Below, in pieces: positions 9,251-16,511 of a stretch of DNA of 64,000 nucleotides. Positions within the stretch are counted from its first letter, which is position 1. Each line of letters opens with the position of its first letter. A program made the translations under genes and the position numbers. Source of the DNA: JAWXBA01 sp048499805 (lineage in GTDB: Bacteria > Gemmatimonadota > Gemmatimonadetes > Gemmatimonadales > GWC2-71-9); assembly GCA_048499805.1 (NCBI GenBank), contig JASNZF010000007.1, positions 62,001-126,000 of the forward strand, written 5' to 3'. A model generated the notes under the pieces. That model saw only the letters and a list, made by a program, of their open reading frames with translations, had not been told where the DNA came from and did not search any database.

Positions 9251-9330
9251 CCAATCCCGTTCCGGAGGAGGAAAAACAACGGGCCGGCCACCCCAGGCCA
9301 GGCCCGACCTACCTATCCATACGGGATTGG
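9251..9330 (-). promoter_or_regulatory. 10-bp inverted repeat enclosing the hairpin upstream of the TonB-receptor gene
   Basis: CCAATCCCGT (9251-9260) and its exact complement ACGGGATTGG (9321-9330) are 60 nt apart. The start-proximal arm lies just 4 bp from the ATG at 9247. The hairpin and T-tract at 9271-9306 sit inside the pair. It could be an RNA stem that masks the initiation region, or two half-sites for a DNA-binding regulator. A possible minus-strand promoter (TTGCGG 9339-9334, 18-nt spacer, TAGGTA 9315-9310) overlaps the distal arm. Confidence 0.45.
9271..9306 (-). terminator. Terminator-like hairpin in the 5' leader of the TonB-receptor gene
   Basis: On the minus strand CGGGCC-T-GGCC pairs with GGCC-GGCCCG around a TGGGGT loop (9306-9280). 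It is followed directly by TTGTTTTT (9279-9272) and then CCTCCTCC, which resembles an anti-Shine-Dalgarno sequence. Hairpin plus U-run is the intrinsic terminator form, but no minus-strand gene lies upstream to be terminated. It therefore reads as an attenuator or insulator 24 nt before the coding region. Confidence 0.55.
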
Positions 9331-9383
9331 ATACCGCAAACGTTGAATGCGTTCGCCCGCGCCAGGGGCGGGAGGTGAGGCAC

Positions 9384-9389
9384 TATCTT
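9384..9389 (+). promoter_or_regulatory. Predicted -10 box for the plus-strand TonB-receptor operon
   Basis: TATCTT followed by 6 nt and an ATG at 9396, matching the TAnnTT-6-ATG pattern seen before aspS, dus and hisS. No TTGC-type -35 is visible at the right distance. Confidence 0.4.
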
Positions 9390-9395
9390 TCAGTG

Positions 9396-9431
9396 ATGCA
9401 CCTGCCCCCCCTGGGACCCGACCGGCCGTGA
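9396..9431 (+). CDS. Possible 11-residue leader peptide
   Basis: ATG at 9396 opens an 11-codon frame (MHLPPLGPDRP) ending in TGA at 9429-9431, 28 nt before the TonB-receptor ATG and in a different frame. It is exactly 6 nt after a TATCTT box, where a leaderless start would fall. Four of 11 residues are proline, so ribosome pausing is conceivable. It may equally be untranslated leader. Low certainty. Confidence 0.2.
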   Translation: MHLPPLGPDRP

Positions 9432-9459
9432 GCCCCTCCCCCATCCCACCCACCAGTCC

Positions 9460-11895
9460 ATGAGCTCGCACCGAAGTCCCTCCGCTCCCGGCAGCGAGCG
9501 GCCGGGGGGCCGCCCCGGCTCCATCCTCCGGATGCTGGCCATGCTGCTCCTCGGTCCGGCGCTGCTCGCCGCCCAGGAACCCGGTGCGGTCCGCCTGAGC
9601 GGATACGTCCGCTCGGTCGCCACCGGCGAGGTGGTCCGGTACGCGCAGGTCCGGGTTGACGGGGAGCGGGCCGGAACCGAGAGCAACCAGGACGGGTTCT
9701 TCGTGCTCAGCATGCCGCCGGGCCGACGCGTGGTCCAGGTCCGCGCGATCGGGTATGAGCCCCGCACCGACACGCTGGAGATCTCGCAATCGCTGGTTCG
9801 CGACTTCCTGCTGAGCCCGCAGGCCTTCACGCTGGAGGAGATCTCCGTCGCGGGCCGGCGGGACACCTCGGACATCGACCCGCTGACCCCCGAGATGAGC
9901 ACCCTGCGGATGGACGTGGCCACCGTCCGGTTGTTGCCGGTGGTCCTGGGCGAACTTGACCCGATCCGCTCCCTGACGCTGCTGCCCGGCGTGACCAACG
10001 TCAGCGATGCCTCGACCGGGTTCAGCGTCCGCGGGGGCACCACCGACCAGAACCTGATCCTGCTCGACGAGGCGACGATCTACAATCCGTCGCACGTCTT
10101 CGGGTTCTTCTCCGTGTTCAATGGTGATGCGATCGACGACATCAAGCTGTACAAGGGCGCCATCCCGGCGCGGTATGGTGGGCGGCTCTCCTCGGTGCTC
10201 GATGTCCGCCAGCGCGAGGGCAACGCCAACCGGTTCGAGGGCGGCGCCACGGTGGGCCTGCTCGCCAGTCGGATCGCGTACGAGGGTCCCCTGCCCGACC
10301 AGCGCGGGTCGTTCCTGGTCGCGGCCCGACGCACCTATGCCGACGTCTTCCTCAAGCTCTCGAGCGATCCCGACCTCAACCGCAATGTGGCCTATTTCTA
10401 CGACCTGAATGCCAAGACCAACGTCCGGCTGGGCAACACCGGCGCGTTGCTGCTGTCGGGCTATTTCGGCCGCGACCGGTTCGAGATCGCCGAGCAGTTC
10501 CAGTCGAGCTGGGGCAATGCCTCGGGCACCCTGCGCTGGAACCAGGCGTTCGGCAGCCGCCTCTTCTCCAAGGCCACGCTGACCATCAGCGACTACGACT
10601 ACAGCATCGGGTTCCTGGGCACCGGGCTCGACATCAACTGGAGCTCTCGCATCGGCAACATCGACCTCCAGGTGCTGGAAACCTGGTATGTCCGCAACGG
10701 CAGCACCGTGGAGTTCGGCGGCGAGCTGGCCCGGCACGAGGTCCGCTCGGGCACGATCCGTCCCGTGGGCGATTCGCCGGTGCAACCCCGCGATGGCAAC
10801 CCGCGCCACGGCCTGGCGCCGGCCGTCCACGCCAGCCACCAGATCGAGCTGTCTCCCGGGCTGTCGCTCCAGTACGGGCTTCGGCTGGCGGGCTACCTGC
10901 GACGGGGTCCCTCCAGCATCTACCGGTACGCCAATGATGCGCCGATCACCTACAACGCCGACCTGGGCCGGTACGAACGCGGCGCGGTGATTGACAGCAC
11001 CGTGCACCCGGATGGGCGGACGATTCGCTCGTTCGCCGGATTGGAGCCCCGCCTCGGGGTCCGGGTGGGACTGGCCCCCTCGACCAGCCTCAAGCTCGGC
11101 TTCTCGCGTACCCGCCAGTACCTGCACCTGATCAGCAACACCAACTCCCCCACCCCGGTCGATGTGTGGGAGCCGGTCGGCACCTATCTCGAGCCCCAGG
11201 TCTCCGACCAGCTGGCGCTCGGCCTCGCCACCACCACCGGCGGCGGAACCTACGAGCTCTCCATCGAGACGTACCTGAAGCGATTCCGGAACCTGACCGA
11301 CTTCGTCGAGGGGGCCGACATCGCGCTCAACGACCGCCTCGAAACGGAGATGCTCCCGGGCAATGGCCGCGCGTGGGGGCTGGAGCTGTATGGACGCAAG
11401 CGCACCGGCCGGCTCACCGGCTGGGTGAGCTACACCCTCGGCCGATCCGAGCGCCGCGTCCCCGGGCTTGGTGCGGACGACCCGGGGATCAACAGTGGCG
11501 CGTACTACCCGTCGCCCTATGACAAGACCCATGACCTGACGGTGGTGGGCCTGTATCCCCTCAACGGCACCTGGACCGTGGGAGGGACCTTTCTCCTGAC
11601 CAGCGGGCTGCCCGCCACCTTCCCGACCTCCCGGTACCAGTACGATGGCCAGGTCGTGGCGGAGTACGGACCCCGCAACGCCAACCGGCTGCCGGCCTAC
11701 CACCGGCTCGACCTGAGCTTCACCCGGCAGGGGGCACGGACCCAGTGGCAGTTCGGGATCTTCAATGCCTACAATCGGTTCAATGCCCAATCGATCTCCT
11801 TCCAGCCCGCCGAGGACGATCCCCTGCGCATCGACGCGACCCAGGTCGCCATCTTCGGTATCGTTCCCAGCATCAGCTTCTCGTTCCGGTTCTAG
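9460..11895 (+). CDS. TonB-dependent receptor with CarboxypepD_reg-like domain (SusC/FecA style)
   Basis: 811 residues. A 24-residue polar N-terminus precedes the hydrophobic signal core (MLAMLLLGPALLAAQE), so translation might begin instead at 9532. A carboxypeptidase-like domain (about 45-120) with the GYEPRTDTLEI strand leads into the plug (about 145-250: IRSLTLLPGV, FSVRGGTTDQNLILLDEATIYNPSH), typical of Bacteroidota-type TonB receptors, and a barrel ending in SFSFRF with the expected terminal Phe. It should import a siderophore, glycan or other bulky ligand; the substrate cannot be read from sequence. The DUF4249-type lipoprotein gene follows 4 nt later, a known pairing in Bacteroidota. 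Confidence 0.9.
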   Translation: MSSHRSPSAPGSERPGGRPGSILRMLAMLLLGPALLAAQEPGAVRLSGYVRSVATGEVVRYAQVRVDGERAGTESNQDGFFVLSMPPGRRVVQVRAIGYEPRTDTLEISQSLVRDFLLSPQAFTLEEISVAGRRDTSDIDPLTPEMSTLRMDVATVRLLPVVLGELDPIRSLTLLPGVTNVSDASTGFSVRGGTTDQNLILLDEATIYNPSHVFGFFSVFNGDAIDDIKLYKGAIPARYGGRLSSVLDVRQREGNANRFEGGATVGLLASRIAYEGPLPDQRGSFLVAARRTYADVFLKLSSDPDLNRNVAYFYDLNAKTNVRLGNTGALLLSGYFGRDRFEIAEQFQSSWGNASGTLRWNQAFGSRLFSKATLTISDYDYSIGFLGTGLDINWSSRIGNIDLQVLETWYVRNGSTVEFGGELARHEVRSGTIRPVGDSPVQPRDGNPRHGLAPAVHASHQIELSPGLSLQYGLRLAGYLRRGPSSIYRYANDAPITYNADLGRYERGAVIDSTVHPDGRTIRSFAGLEPRLGVRVGLAPSTSLKLGFSRTRQYLHLISNTNSPTPVDVWEPVGTYLEPQVSDQLALGLATTTGGGTYELSIETYLKRFRNLTDFVEGADIALNDRLETEMLPGNGRAWGLELYGRKRTGRLTGWVSYTLGRSERRVPGLGADDPGINSGAYYPSPYDKTHDLTVVGLYPLNGTWTVGGTFLLTSGLPATFPTSRYQYDGQVVAEYGPRNANRLPAYHRLDLSFTRQGARTQWQFGIFNAYNRFNAQSISFQPAEDDPLRIDATQVAIFGIVPSISFSFRF

Positions 11896-11899
11896 TGCG

Positions 11900-12766
11900 A
11901 TGACCCACCGACTCCCTCGCCTCGCCCGGATCGCCACCCTGCTCCTTGCCAGCATGGGCGCGGGCTGCACCCGGATCGTGGACCTGGACCTCGGCGACGC
12001 GCCCCGGCACCTGGTGGTCGAGGCAAGGATCGAGGCGGGAGACACCCGGCAATCCGTCATCCTGACCACCACCGACGCCTTCGGCATTGCGGGGCCGCTC
12101 CCGCCCGCCACCGGCGCCGTGGTCACCGTCACGGACAACCTCGGCATGGTCCTGCCGCTGCTGGAGGATGCCCCGGGGCGCTACCAGGCGGTCACCCCCT
12201 CGAACCAGATCCAGGCCGGCCGGACCTACACCCTGTCCATCCTGTGGGAGGGCGAGCAGTACCAGGCGACCAGCCCCGTCGTGGCCGGCCCGAAGATCGA
12301 TTCGCTCTACGTGACGTTCCGGTCGGCCAGCCTCGCGGTCGGGGATTCGGGCTACCGCGCGGTGATCGACTACACCGATCCTCCGGGGGTGGCGAACCAC
12401 TATTTCTGGGAGATGTTCGTGCAGGAGGAGCGGGTCACCCTGCTCGACCCGGGCACCCAATGGCGCGTCATCAGCCGCGACCGCTTCTACGATGGCCAGA
12501 AGGTGACCGGCTACCTCCCGTTCGACGAGCAGGTGGTCCTGCCCGGGCAGTTCATCCGGATCCGCCAGCTGGCCATCACCGAGGAGGCGTACCGATACTT
12601 GTTCGCCTTTTACGAACAGGCCACCGGCGGCGGCTCTCCGTTCTCCACCCCGCCGGCATCGGTACGGGGCAATGTCCGGAACCTGACCCGCCCCGAGCAC
12701 CGGGCGCTGGGCTTCTTCCTCGCGGCCGAGGCCCGGTGGCGCACGTTGGTCGTTCCACCGCAGTGA
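11900..12766 (+). CDS. DUF4249-like lipoprotein partner of the TonB receptor
   Basis: 288 residues from the ATG at 11900, 4 nt after the receptor stop. The N-terminus (LPRLARIATLLLASMGAGC) is a lipoprotein-type signal with the presumptive lipidated Cys near residue 22, though the lipobox is weak. The body is beta-rich with HLVVEARIEAGD, then TYTLSIL and a C-terminal half containing ANHYFWEMFV, which resembles the DUF4249 family coded beside TonB receptors. A role as a surface-exposed or periplasmic accessory to receptor-mediated uptake is inferred from context. No Shine-Dalgarno is seen, so translation probably depends on coupling. Confidence 0.65.
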   Translation: MTHRLPRLARIATLLLASMGAGCTRIVDLDLGDAPRHLVVEARIEAGDTRQSVILTTTDAFGIAGPLPPATGAVVTVTDNLGMVLPLLEDAPGRYQAVTPSNQIQAGRTYTLSILWEGEQYQATSPVVAGPKIDSLYVTFRSASLAVGDSGYRAVIDYTDPPGVANHYFWEMFVQEERVTLLDPGTQWRVISRDRFYDGQKVTGYLPFDEQVVLPGQFIRIRQLAITEEAYRYLFAFYEQATGGGSPFSTPPASVRGNVRNLTRPEHRALGFFLAAEARWRTLVVPPQ

Positions 12767-12852
12767 GGACCTGCCCGCCCTAGCGTCAGGTCACCGGATG
12801 TGGCAGTATCCTCATGCACCTGCTCCCCTCATCCGCCCCGACCGAGGTTGTC

Positions 12853-13866
12853 ATGCTCCGTCCCGTCCTGCTCAGCGCCCTCCTGCTCGCCGCCTGCAGC
12901 ATCCAATACCGGGGGGCGCAGGCTGCCGCTCCCGACGATCACCTGGCGCACATGAGCGACGCCGACCGCATGGCACCGGCGGCCTCGCCCGTTGCGCAGG
13001 TCCGGGAATCGCAACAGGACCTGCGCTTCCCCGCCAGCAACAACGCCGCCGCCGCACGACTGGCGGCCAGCAACCGGCACGGAGAGTGGGTCACGATCGC
13101 ACTGGAACCAGGCTCCACCGATTCGGTCATGGCATGGGTGGTCTACCCGGAAACCCAGCAGAAAGCCCCGGTCGTCGTGGTGGTGCACGAGATCTTCGGG
13201 CTCTCGACCTGGGTGCGGGGCGTGGCGGATCAAGTGGCGGCTGACGGGTTCATTGCCGTTGCCCCGGACTTCCTGAGCCGAGTCCGGGGCGGGCCGAGCT
13301 CGGTCGAGATCTCCGGTGACTCGGCGCGTCGCCTGATCTCCGGGGTGAACAGCGTCGAACGCAACCGGATGATCACTGCCGTGGCCAACTGGGCGATGAC
13401 CCAGCCGGCCGCGACGCAGAAGTATGGGGTGATCGGCTACTGCTGGGGTGGGACCACGACCTTCATGCATGCGGTGCATGGCGGCGTGGCCGGCTTCAGC
13501 GGCGGGGTGGCGTTCTACGGTGCCCCATACATGAACCCGGGCACCCCAGCAACGGCCACGACACCCGCCGTCGCGGGCGGTCCGGCCGCCGACTCGTTGG
13601 CCAAGATCCGGGTTCCCATCATGCTGCTCAACGGCTCCAAGGACGCGCGGATCGGGGCTGCCATGCCCGCGATCGACTCGATCATGCGGGCACTCGGCAA
13701 GTCCTACGAGGGCCACAACTATGAGGGGGCGGTCCACGGCTTCCTCCGGGCCCAGGCCGACCCCAAGGCCCAGCGGGACGAGGCGGAAGAAGCGGCGAAC
13801 ATGGCGGCGGTGCGCGACGCCTGGCCGCGGACGGTGGCGTTCCTGAAGCGACACCTGGGGGCGTAG
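12853..13866 (+). CDS. Dienelactone-hydrolase-family lipoprotein
   Basis: 337 residues from the ATG at 12853. GAGG lies 5 nt upstream, and the frame begins MLRPVLLSALLLAAC with lipobox LAAC, so this start is preferred over an ATG at 12814. The alpha/beta-hydrolase fold of dienelactone hydrolases is recognisable: VVVVVHEIFGLSTWVRG, the nucleophile elbow G-Y-C-W-G-G (Cys nucleophile), the acid in NGSKDARIG and the histidine in VHGF. DLH-type enzymes hydrolyse lactones or esters. As a predicted envelope lipoprotein this one probably acts in the periplasm on an unknown substrate. The next gene starts one base after its stop, so the two are cotranscribed. Confidence 0.85.
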   Translation: MLRPVLLSALLLAACSIQYRGAQAAAPDDHLAHMSDADRMAPAASPVAQVRESQQDLRFPASNNAAAARLAASNRHGEWVTIALEPGSTDSVMAWVVYPETQQKAPVVVVVHEIFGLSTWVRGVADQVAADGFIAVAPDFLSRVRGGPSSVEISGDSARRLISGVNSVERNRMITAVANWAMTQPAATQKYGVIGYCWGGTTTFMHAVHGGVAGFSGGVAFYGAPYMNPGTPATATTPAVAGGPAADSLAKIRVPIMLLNGSKDARIGAAMPAIDSIMRALGKSYEGHNYEGAVHGFLRAQADPKAQRDEAEEAANMAAVRDAWPRTVAFLKRHLGA

Positions 13867-13867
13867 G

Positions 13868-15115
13868 ATGATGCGCGGGCTGGGATGGATCCCCCTGGCG
13901 CTGGTTGCCGCCTGTAACGCTGGCTCCCGGTCCGACAGCGGCAACCTGGTGCGTGACAGCGCTGGAATCCAGATCGTGGAGAACCGCACACCCCTCCTGC
14001 CGATCGAGCAGATGTGGCGGGTCGATCCCACCCCGGTCGTTCAGGTGGGAGGCGCCGAGGCGCCAATCGAGGAGCAGCTCCACCTGGTCATGGGCGCCAC
14101 CCAACTCAGCGACGGCCGGATTGCGATCGGAGACCAGGCGTCGAGCTCGATCCGGTTCTTCGGCACCGATGGGCGCCACCTCAAGGATGTTGGCCGCCGA
14201 GGTGAGGGCCCGGGGGAGTTTCGTCAGATCCTGGGTCTTGCGGCTCTGCCCGCTGACTCCCTATTCGTGGTGGATATTCGCCGGTTCCATCTGTTCACCG
14301 GGGATGGCGACATGGTAAACAGCCATTCTCCCGAAGAGACGACCGGTCCGTTCATCTGGCCGGTCACATTCCTGGCCGACGGATCTTACGTGGGGTATTC
14401 GTGGAACGGCCCGGTGGCACAGGCAGGGCGAGACCGATGGACCGATTCGGTCATGATCTACCGCGTGGTGCCGCGAGCCAGGCAGGATACGGTGAGCCGG
14501 ATGCCCTTCTGGGAGTTCGCAGCTGGCCCAACCCCACGAGCTTCGCAGGAAGTGGTCTTTGGGCCCCGCCTTCGATTGGTGGGTGGGATCCAGAAGATCA
14601 TCGCGGGGTACGCTGACCGGTATGAGCTTCGCGTCCTCAGCCTCGATGGGTCAGTGGAGCGGCTGATCCGACTCGACCGTCCGCTCCGCTCGGTATCGGA
14701 GGCCGACAGGGCGGAGTACCTCACCCGGCTCACAAATGCTCCCGGTGAAAACGGCAGACCTGCGCCGCCCGATCTTCAGGCGTGGCGCGAGGAATTGGCC
14801 GCTTACCGGGTTTTCTCTGCGACCTTTCCAGCGTACTCGATGCTCTTGATCGATCGGGATCAGAATCTTTGGGTGATGGAATACGGAACCTGGGAAGACG
14901 CGCCGGATCGGTGGGGGCCGGCCTCACTGCTCACGCCGCCCGCCAATACCCACTGGGATGTCTTTCGGCTCGATGGTCGTTGGCTTGGTACCGTAACCAT
15001 GCCACCGAGGTTCCTGCCGCTCGAAATCGGTGCGGACTATGTGCTGGGGCTCGCCCGGGACGAGGATGACGTTGAGCAGGTCCGCAAGCATGCATTGGTC
15101 AAGCCAACGGGATAG
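13868..15115 (+). CDS. Lipoprotein, putative 6-bladed beta-propeller
   Basis: 415 residues; two adjacent ATGs (13868, 13871) are possible. The signal MRGLGWIPLALVAAC ends in a good lipobox. The mature part opens with VRDSAGIQIVEN, followed by repeats resembling NHL/six-bladed propeller strands (LSDGRIAIGDQASSSIRFF, GRRGEGPGEFRQI, DRDQNLWVMEYG) and ends DEDDVEQVRKHALVKP. The same opening, GxGPGE motif and ending occur in the protein at 61279-62544, so the two are paralogues of a family I associate with Gemmatimonadota. Function unknown. The 3' two thirds look lower in G+C than neighbouring genes, which may mark recent arrival. Confidence 0.7.
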   Translation: MMRGLGWIPLALVAACNAGSRSDSGNLVRDSAGIQIVENRTPLLPIEQMWRVDPTPVVQVGGAEAPIEEQLHLVMGATQLSDGRIAIGDQASSSIRFFGTDGRHLKDVGRRGEGPGEFRQILGLAALPADSLFVVDIRRFHLFTGDGDMVNSHSPEETTGPFIWPVTFLADGSYVGYSWNGPVAQAGRDRWTDSVMIYRVVPRARQDTVSRMPFWEFAAGPTPRASQEVVFGPRLRLVGGIQKIIAGYADRYELRVLSLDGSVERLIRLDRPLRSVSEADRAEYLTRLTNAPGENGRPAPPDLQAWREELAAYRVFSATFPAYSMLLIDRDQNLWVMEYGTWEDAPDRWGPASLLTPPANTHWDVFRLDGRWLGTVTMPPRFLPLEIGADYVLGLARDEDDVEQVRKHALVKPTG

Positions 15116-15340
15116 TGGCGCTCCCGGTGATTCCCGAAGGCTTCGTCAGAGCAAAGCACCCGCTCCCGATCACAGGGTCCAGGGTCAGTGGCCCTGAATC
15201 TGCACAACTGCACCGAGACCGATTCCCCTGAAACTGACCTGGCCGATCGGCAGGAATTAGTTCGGCGAGAAACCGTCCCGGGGGCGTCTCAAAGTTCGTT
15301 GCCGCGGGTCGCGTCCTGGGCACCGACCCGCACCAGGCTA
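15116..15340. other. Intergenic region without a recognisable gene
   Basis: Less GC-rich than the surroundings, with stop codons in all frames. No tRNA-like cloverleaf or clear promoter found. Confidence 0.5.
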
Positions 15341-15417
15341 GCCCTTTGGCGATGCCCCCCGCAATCCGCGAGGCGGCAGCCTCGTAGGGTCCGGGAACGC
15401 GGGCGATCGCCAAGGGC
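15341..15417. repeat. Nested inverted repeat upstream of rlmN
   Basis: Outer arms 15341-15357 and 15401-15417 are complementary over about 16 bp with two single-base bulges (GCCCTTTGGCGATGCCC against GGGCGATCGCCAAGGGC). Between them a perfect 6-bp hairpin CGAGGC-GGCA-GCCTCG occupies 15369-15384. There is no T-tract. It could be a terminator for the upstream gene, a cruciform, or a structured RNA. Confidence 0.5.
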
Positions 15418-15427
15418 AGCCACCCGT

Positions 15428-15433
15428 TAGCTT
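15428..15433 (+). promoter_or_regulatory. Predicted -10 box of rlmN (leaderless)
   Basis: TAGCTT, 6 nt before the rlmN ATG. No TTGC-type -35 at 17 nt; the expected position falls in the right arm of the inverted repeat. Confidence 0.4.
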
Positions 15434-15439
15434 TCGGCG

Positions 15440-16507
15440 ATGCCGGCCACTGCCACCACCACTGATACCCTTCTCGACCTCCCCCCCGCCGAGGCCAGGG
15501 ACCGCATCACCACGTGGACCAGGGCGCAGGGGCTGCCCGGTTACCGGGGTGACCAGATCTTTCGGCGGCTCTGGACCCGGCCGGTTGCCGCCTGGGCCGA
15601 CGCGACCGAGCTCCCGGCAACCCTGCGCCAGGCCCTCGAGGCCGAGTTCCCGCTGCCCCGCCTGGCGCTTGACACCCTGCAGCAGTCCCAGGACGGCACC
15701 CGCAAGTACCTCTGGCGCCTGGCCGATGGCGAGGCGATCGAGTCGGTCCTGATCCCCAGCGGCGCCCGCCGCACCCTCTGCATCTCGTCCCAGGCGGGCT
15801 GCGCCCTCAAGTGCGGCTTCTGCGCCACCGGCACCATGGGTTTCCGCCGCAACCTGGCCCCGTGGGAAATCCTCGCCCAGGTGCGCGAGGTGGTGCTGGC
15901 CAATTCCGACGAGGCCCCGTCCAACATCGTGTTCATGGGCATGGGCGAGCCGCTGCTCAACTGGCCCGCCGTGGACGTGGCGCTGACCACGCTCAACCAT
16001 CCCGACGGCTTCGGGATCGGGGCGCGGCACATCACCGTCTCCACCGTCGGGATCGTGCCGGCGATGCTGAAGCTGGCCGCCCGACCCGAGCAATTCCGGC
16101 TGGCGATCTCGCTCCACGCCTCGGAACCGGTATCGCGCCAGCAGTTGATGCCGATCGAGAAGAAGTACCCGCTCCAGGAAGTACTCGACACCGCCACCGC
16201 CTTCCGCAAGCGGATCACCTTCGAGTACGTGATGATTGCCGGTCGCAACGACACCAACGCCGACGCCGACCGGCTGGTCAAGCTGGCCCGCCGGCTCGGG
16301 GCCATGGTCAACCTCCTGCCGCTCCATCCGGGCGGGGGGGAGCCGCTCGAGCCGAGTCCGCCGGCCCGGATCCGGGCCTTCGCCGACCGGCTCAAGAACC
16401 AGGGGGTCGAGGCGGTGGTGCGCCGGAGCCGCGGGCTCGACATCAATGCCGCCTGCGGCCAGCTCAAGGTGGCGGTGGAGAAGAAGCGCGCGGCGCGGGC
16501 GGGGTGA
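15440..16507 (+). CDS. rlmN: 23S rRNA / tRNA adenine-C2 methyltransferase RlmN
   Basis: 355 residues. The radical-SAM signature CALKCGFC (C121, C125, C128) follows the family ISSQAG motif; VFMGMGEPLLN and ISLHAS are present, and the mechanistic C-terminal cysteine lies in DINAACGQL. RlmN dual-methylates A2503 of 23S rRNA and A37 of some tRNAs. The predicted mRNA is leaderless. The acyltransferase gene follows after 4 nt. Confidence 0.96.
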   Translation: MPATATTTDTLLDLPPAEARDRITTWTRAQGLPGYRGDQIFRRLWTRPVAAWADATELPATLRQALEAEFPLPRLALDTLQQSQDGTRKYLWRLADGEAIESVLIPSGARRTLCISSQAGCALKCGFCATGTMGFRRNLAPWEILAQVREVVLANSDEAPSNIVFMGMGEPLLNWPAVDVALTTLNHPDGFGIGARHITVSTVGIVPAMLKLAARPEQFRLAISLHASEPVSRQQLMPIEKKYPLQEVLDTATAFRKRITFEYVMIAGRNDTNADADRLVKLARRLGAMVNLLPLHPGGGEPLEPSPPARIRAFADRLKNQGVEAVVRRSRGLDINAACGQLKVAVEKKRAARAG

Positions 16508-16511
16508 GCCG

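Noticed and set aside
9313..12147. 944-codon minus-strand open frame opposite the plus-strand TonB receptor
   Set aside because: The plus strand encodes a full receptor with plug and barrel motifs; the antisense frame is GC-bias shadow.
12814..12852. Earlier start for the dienelactone-hydrolase-like lipoprotein
   Set aside because: The lipoprotein signal and a GAGG ribosome-binding site favour 12853; the earlier ATG is 1 nt from a TATCCT box and would lie at or before the transcription start.
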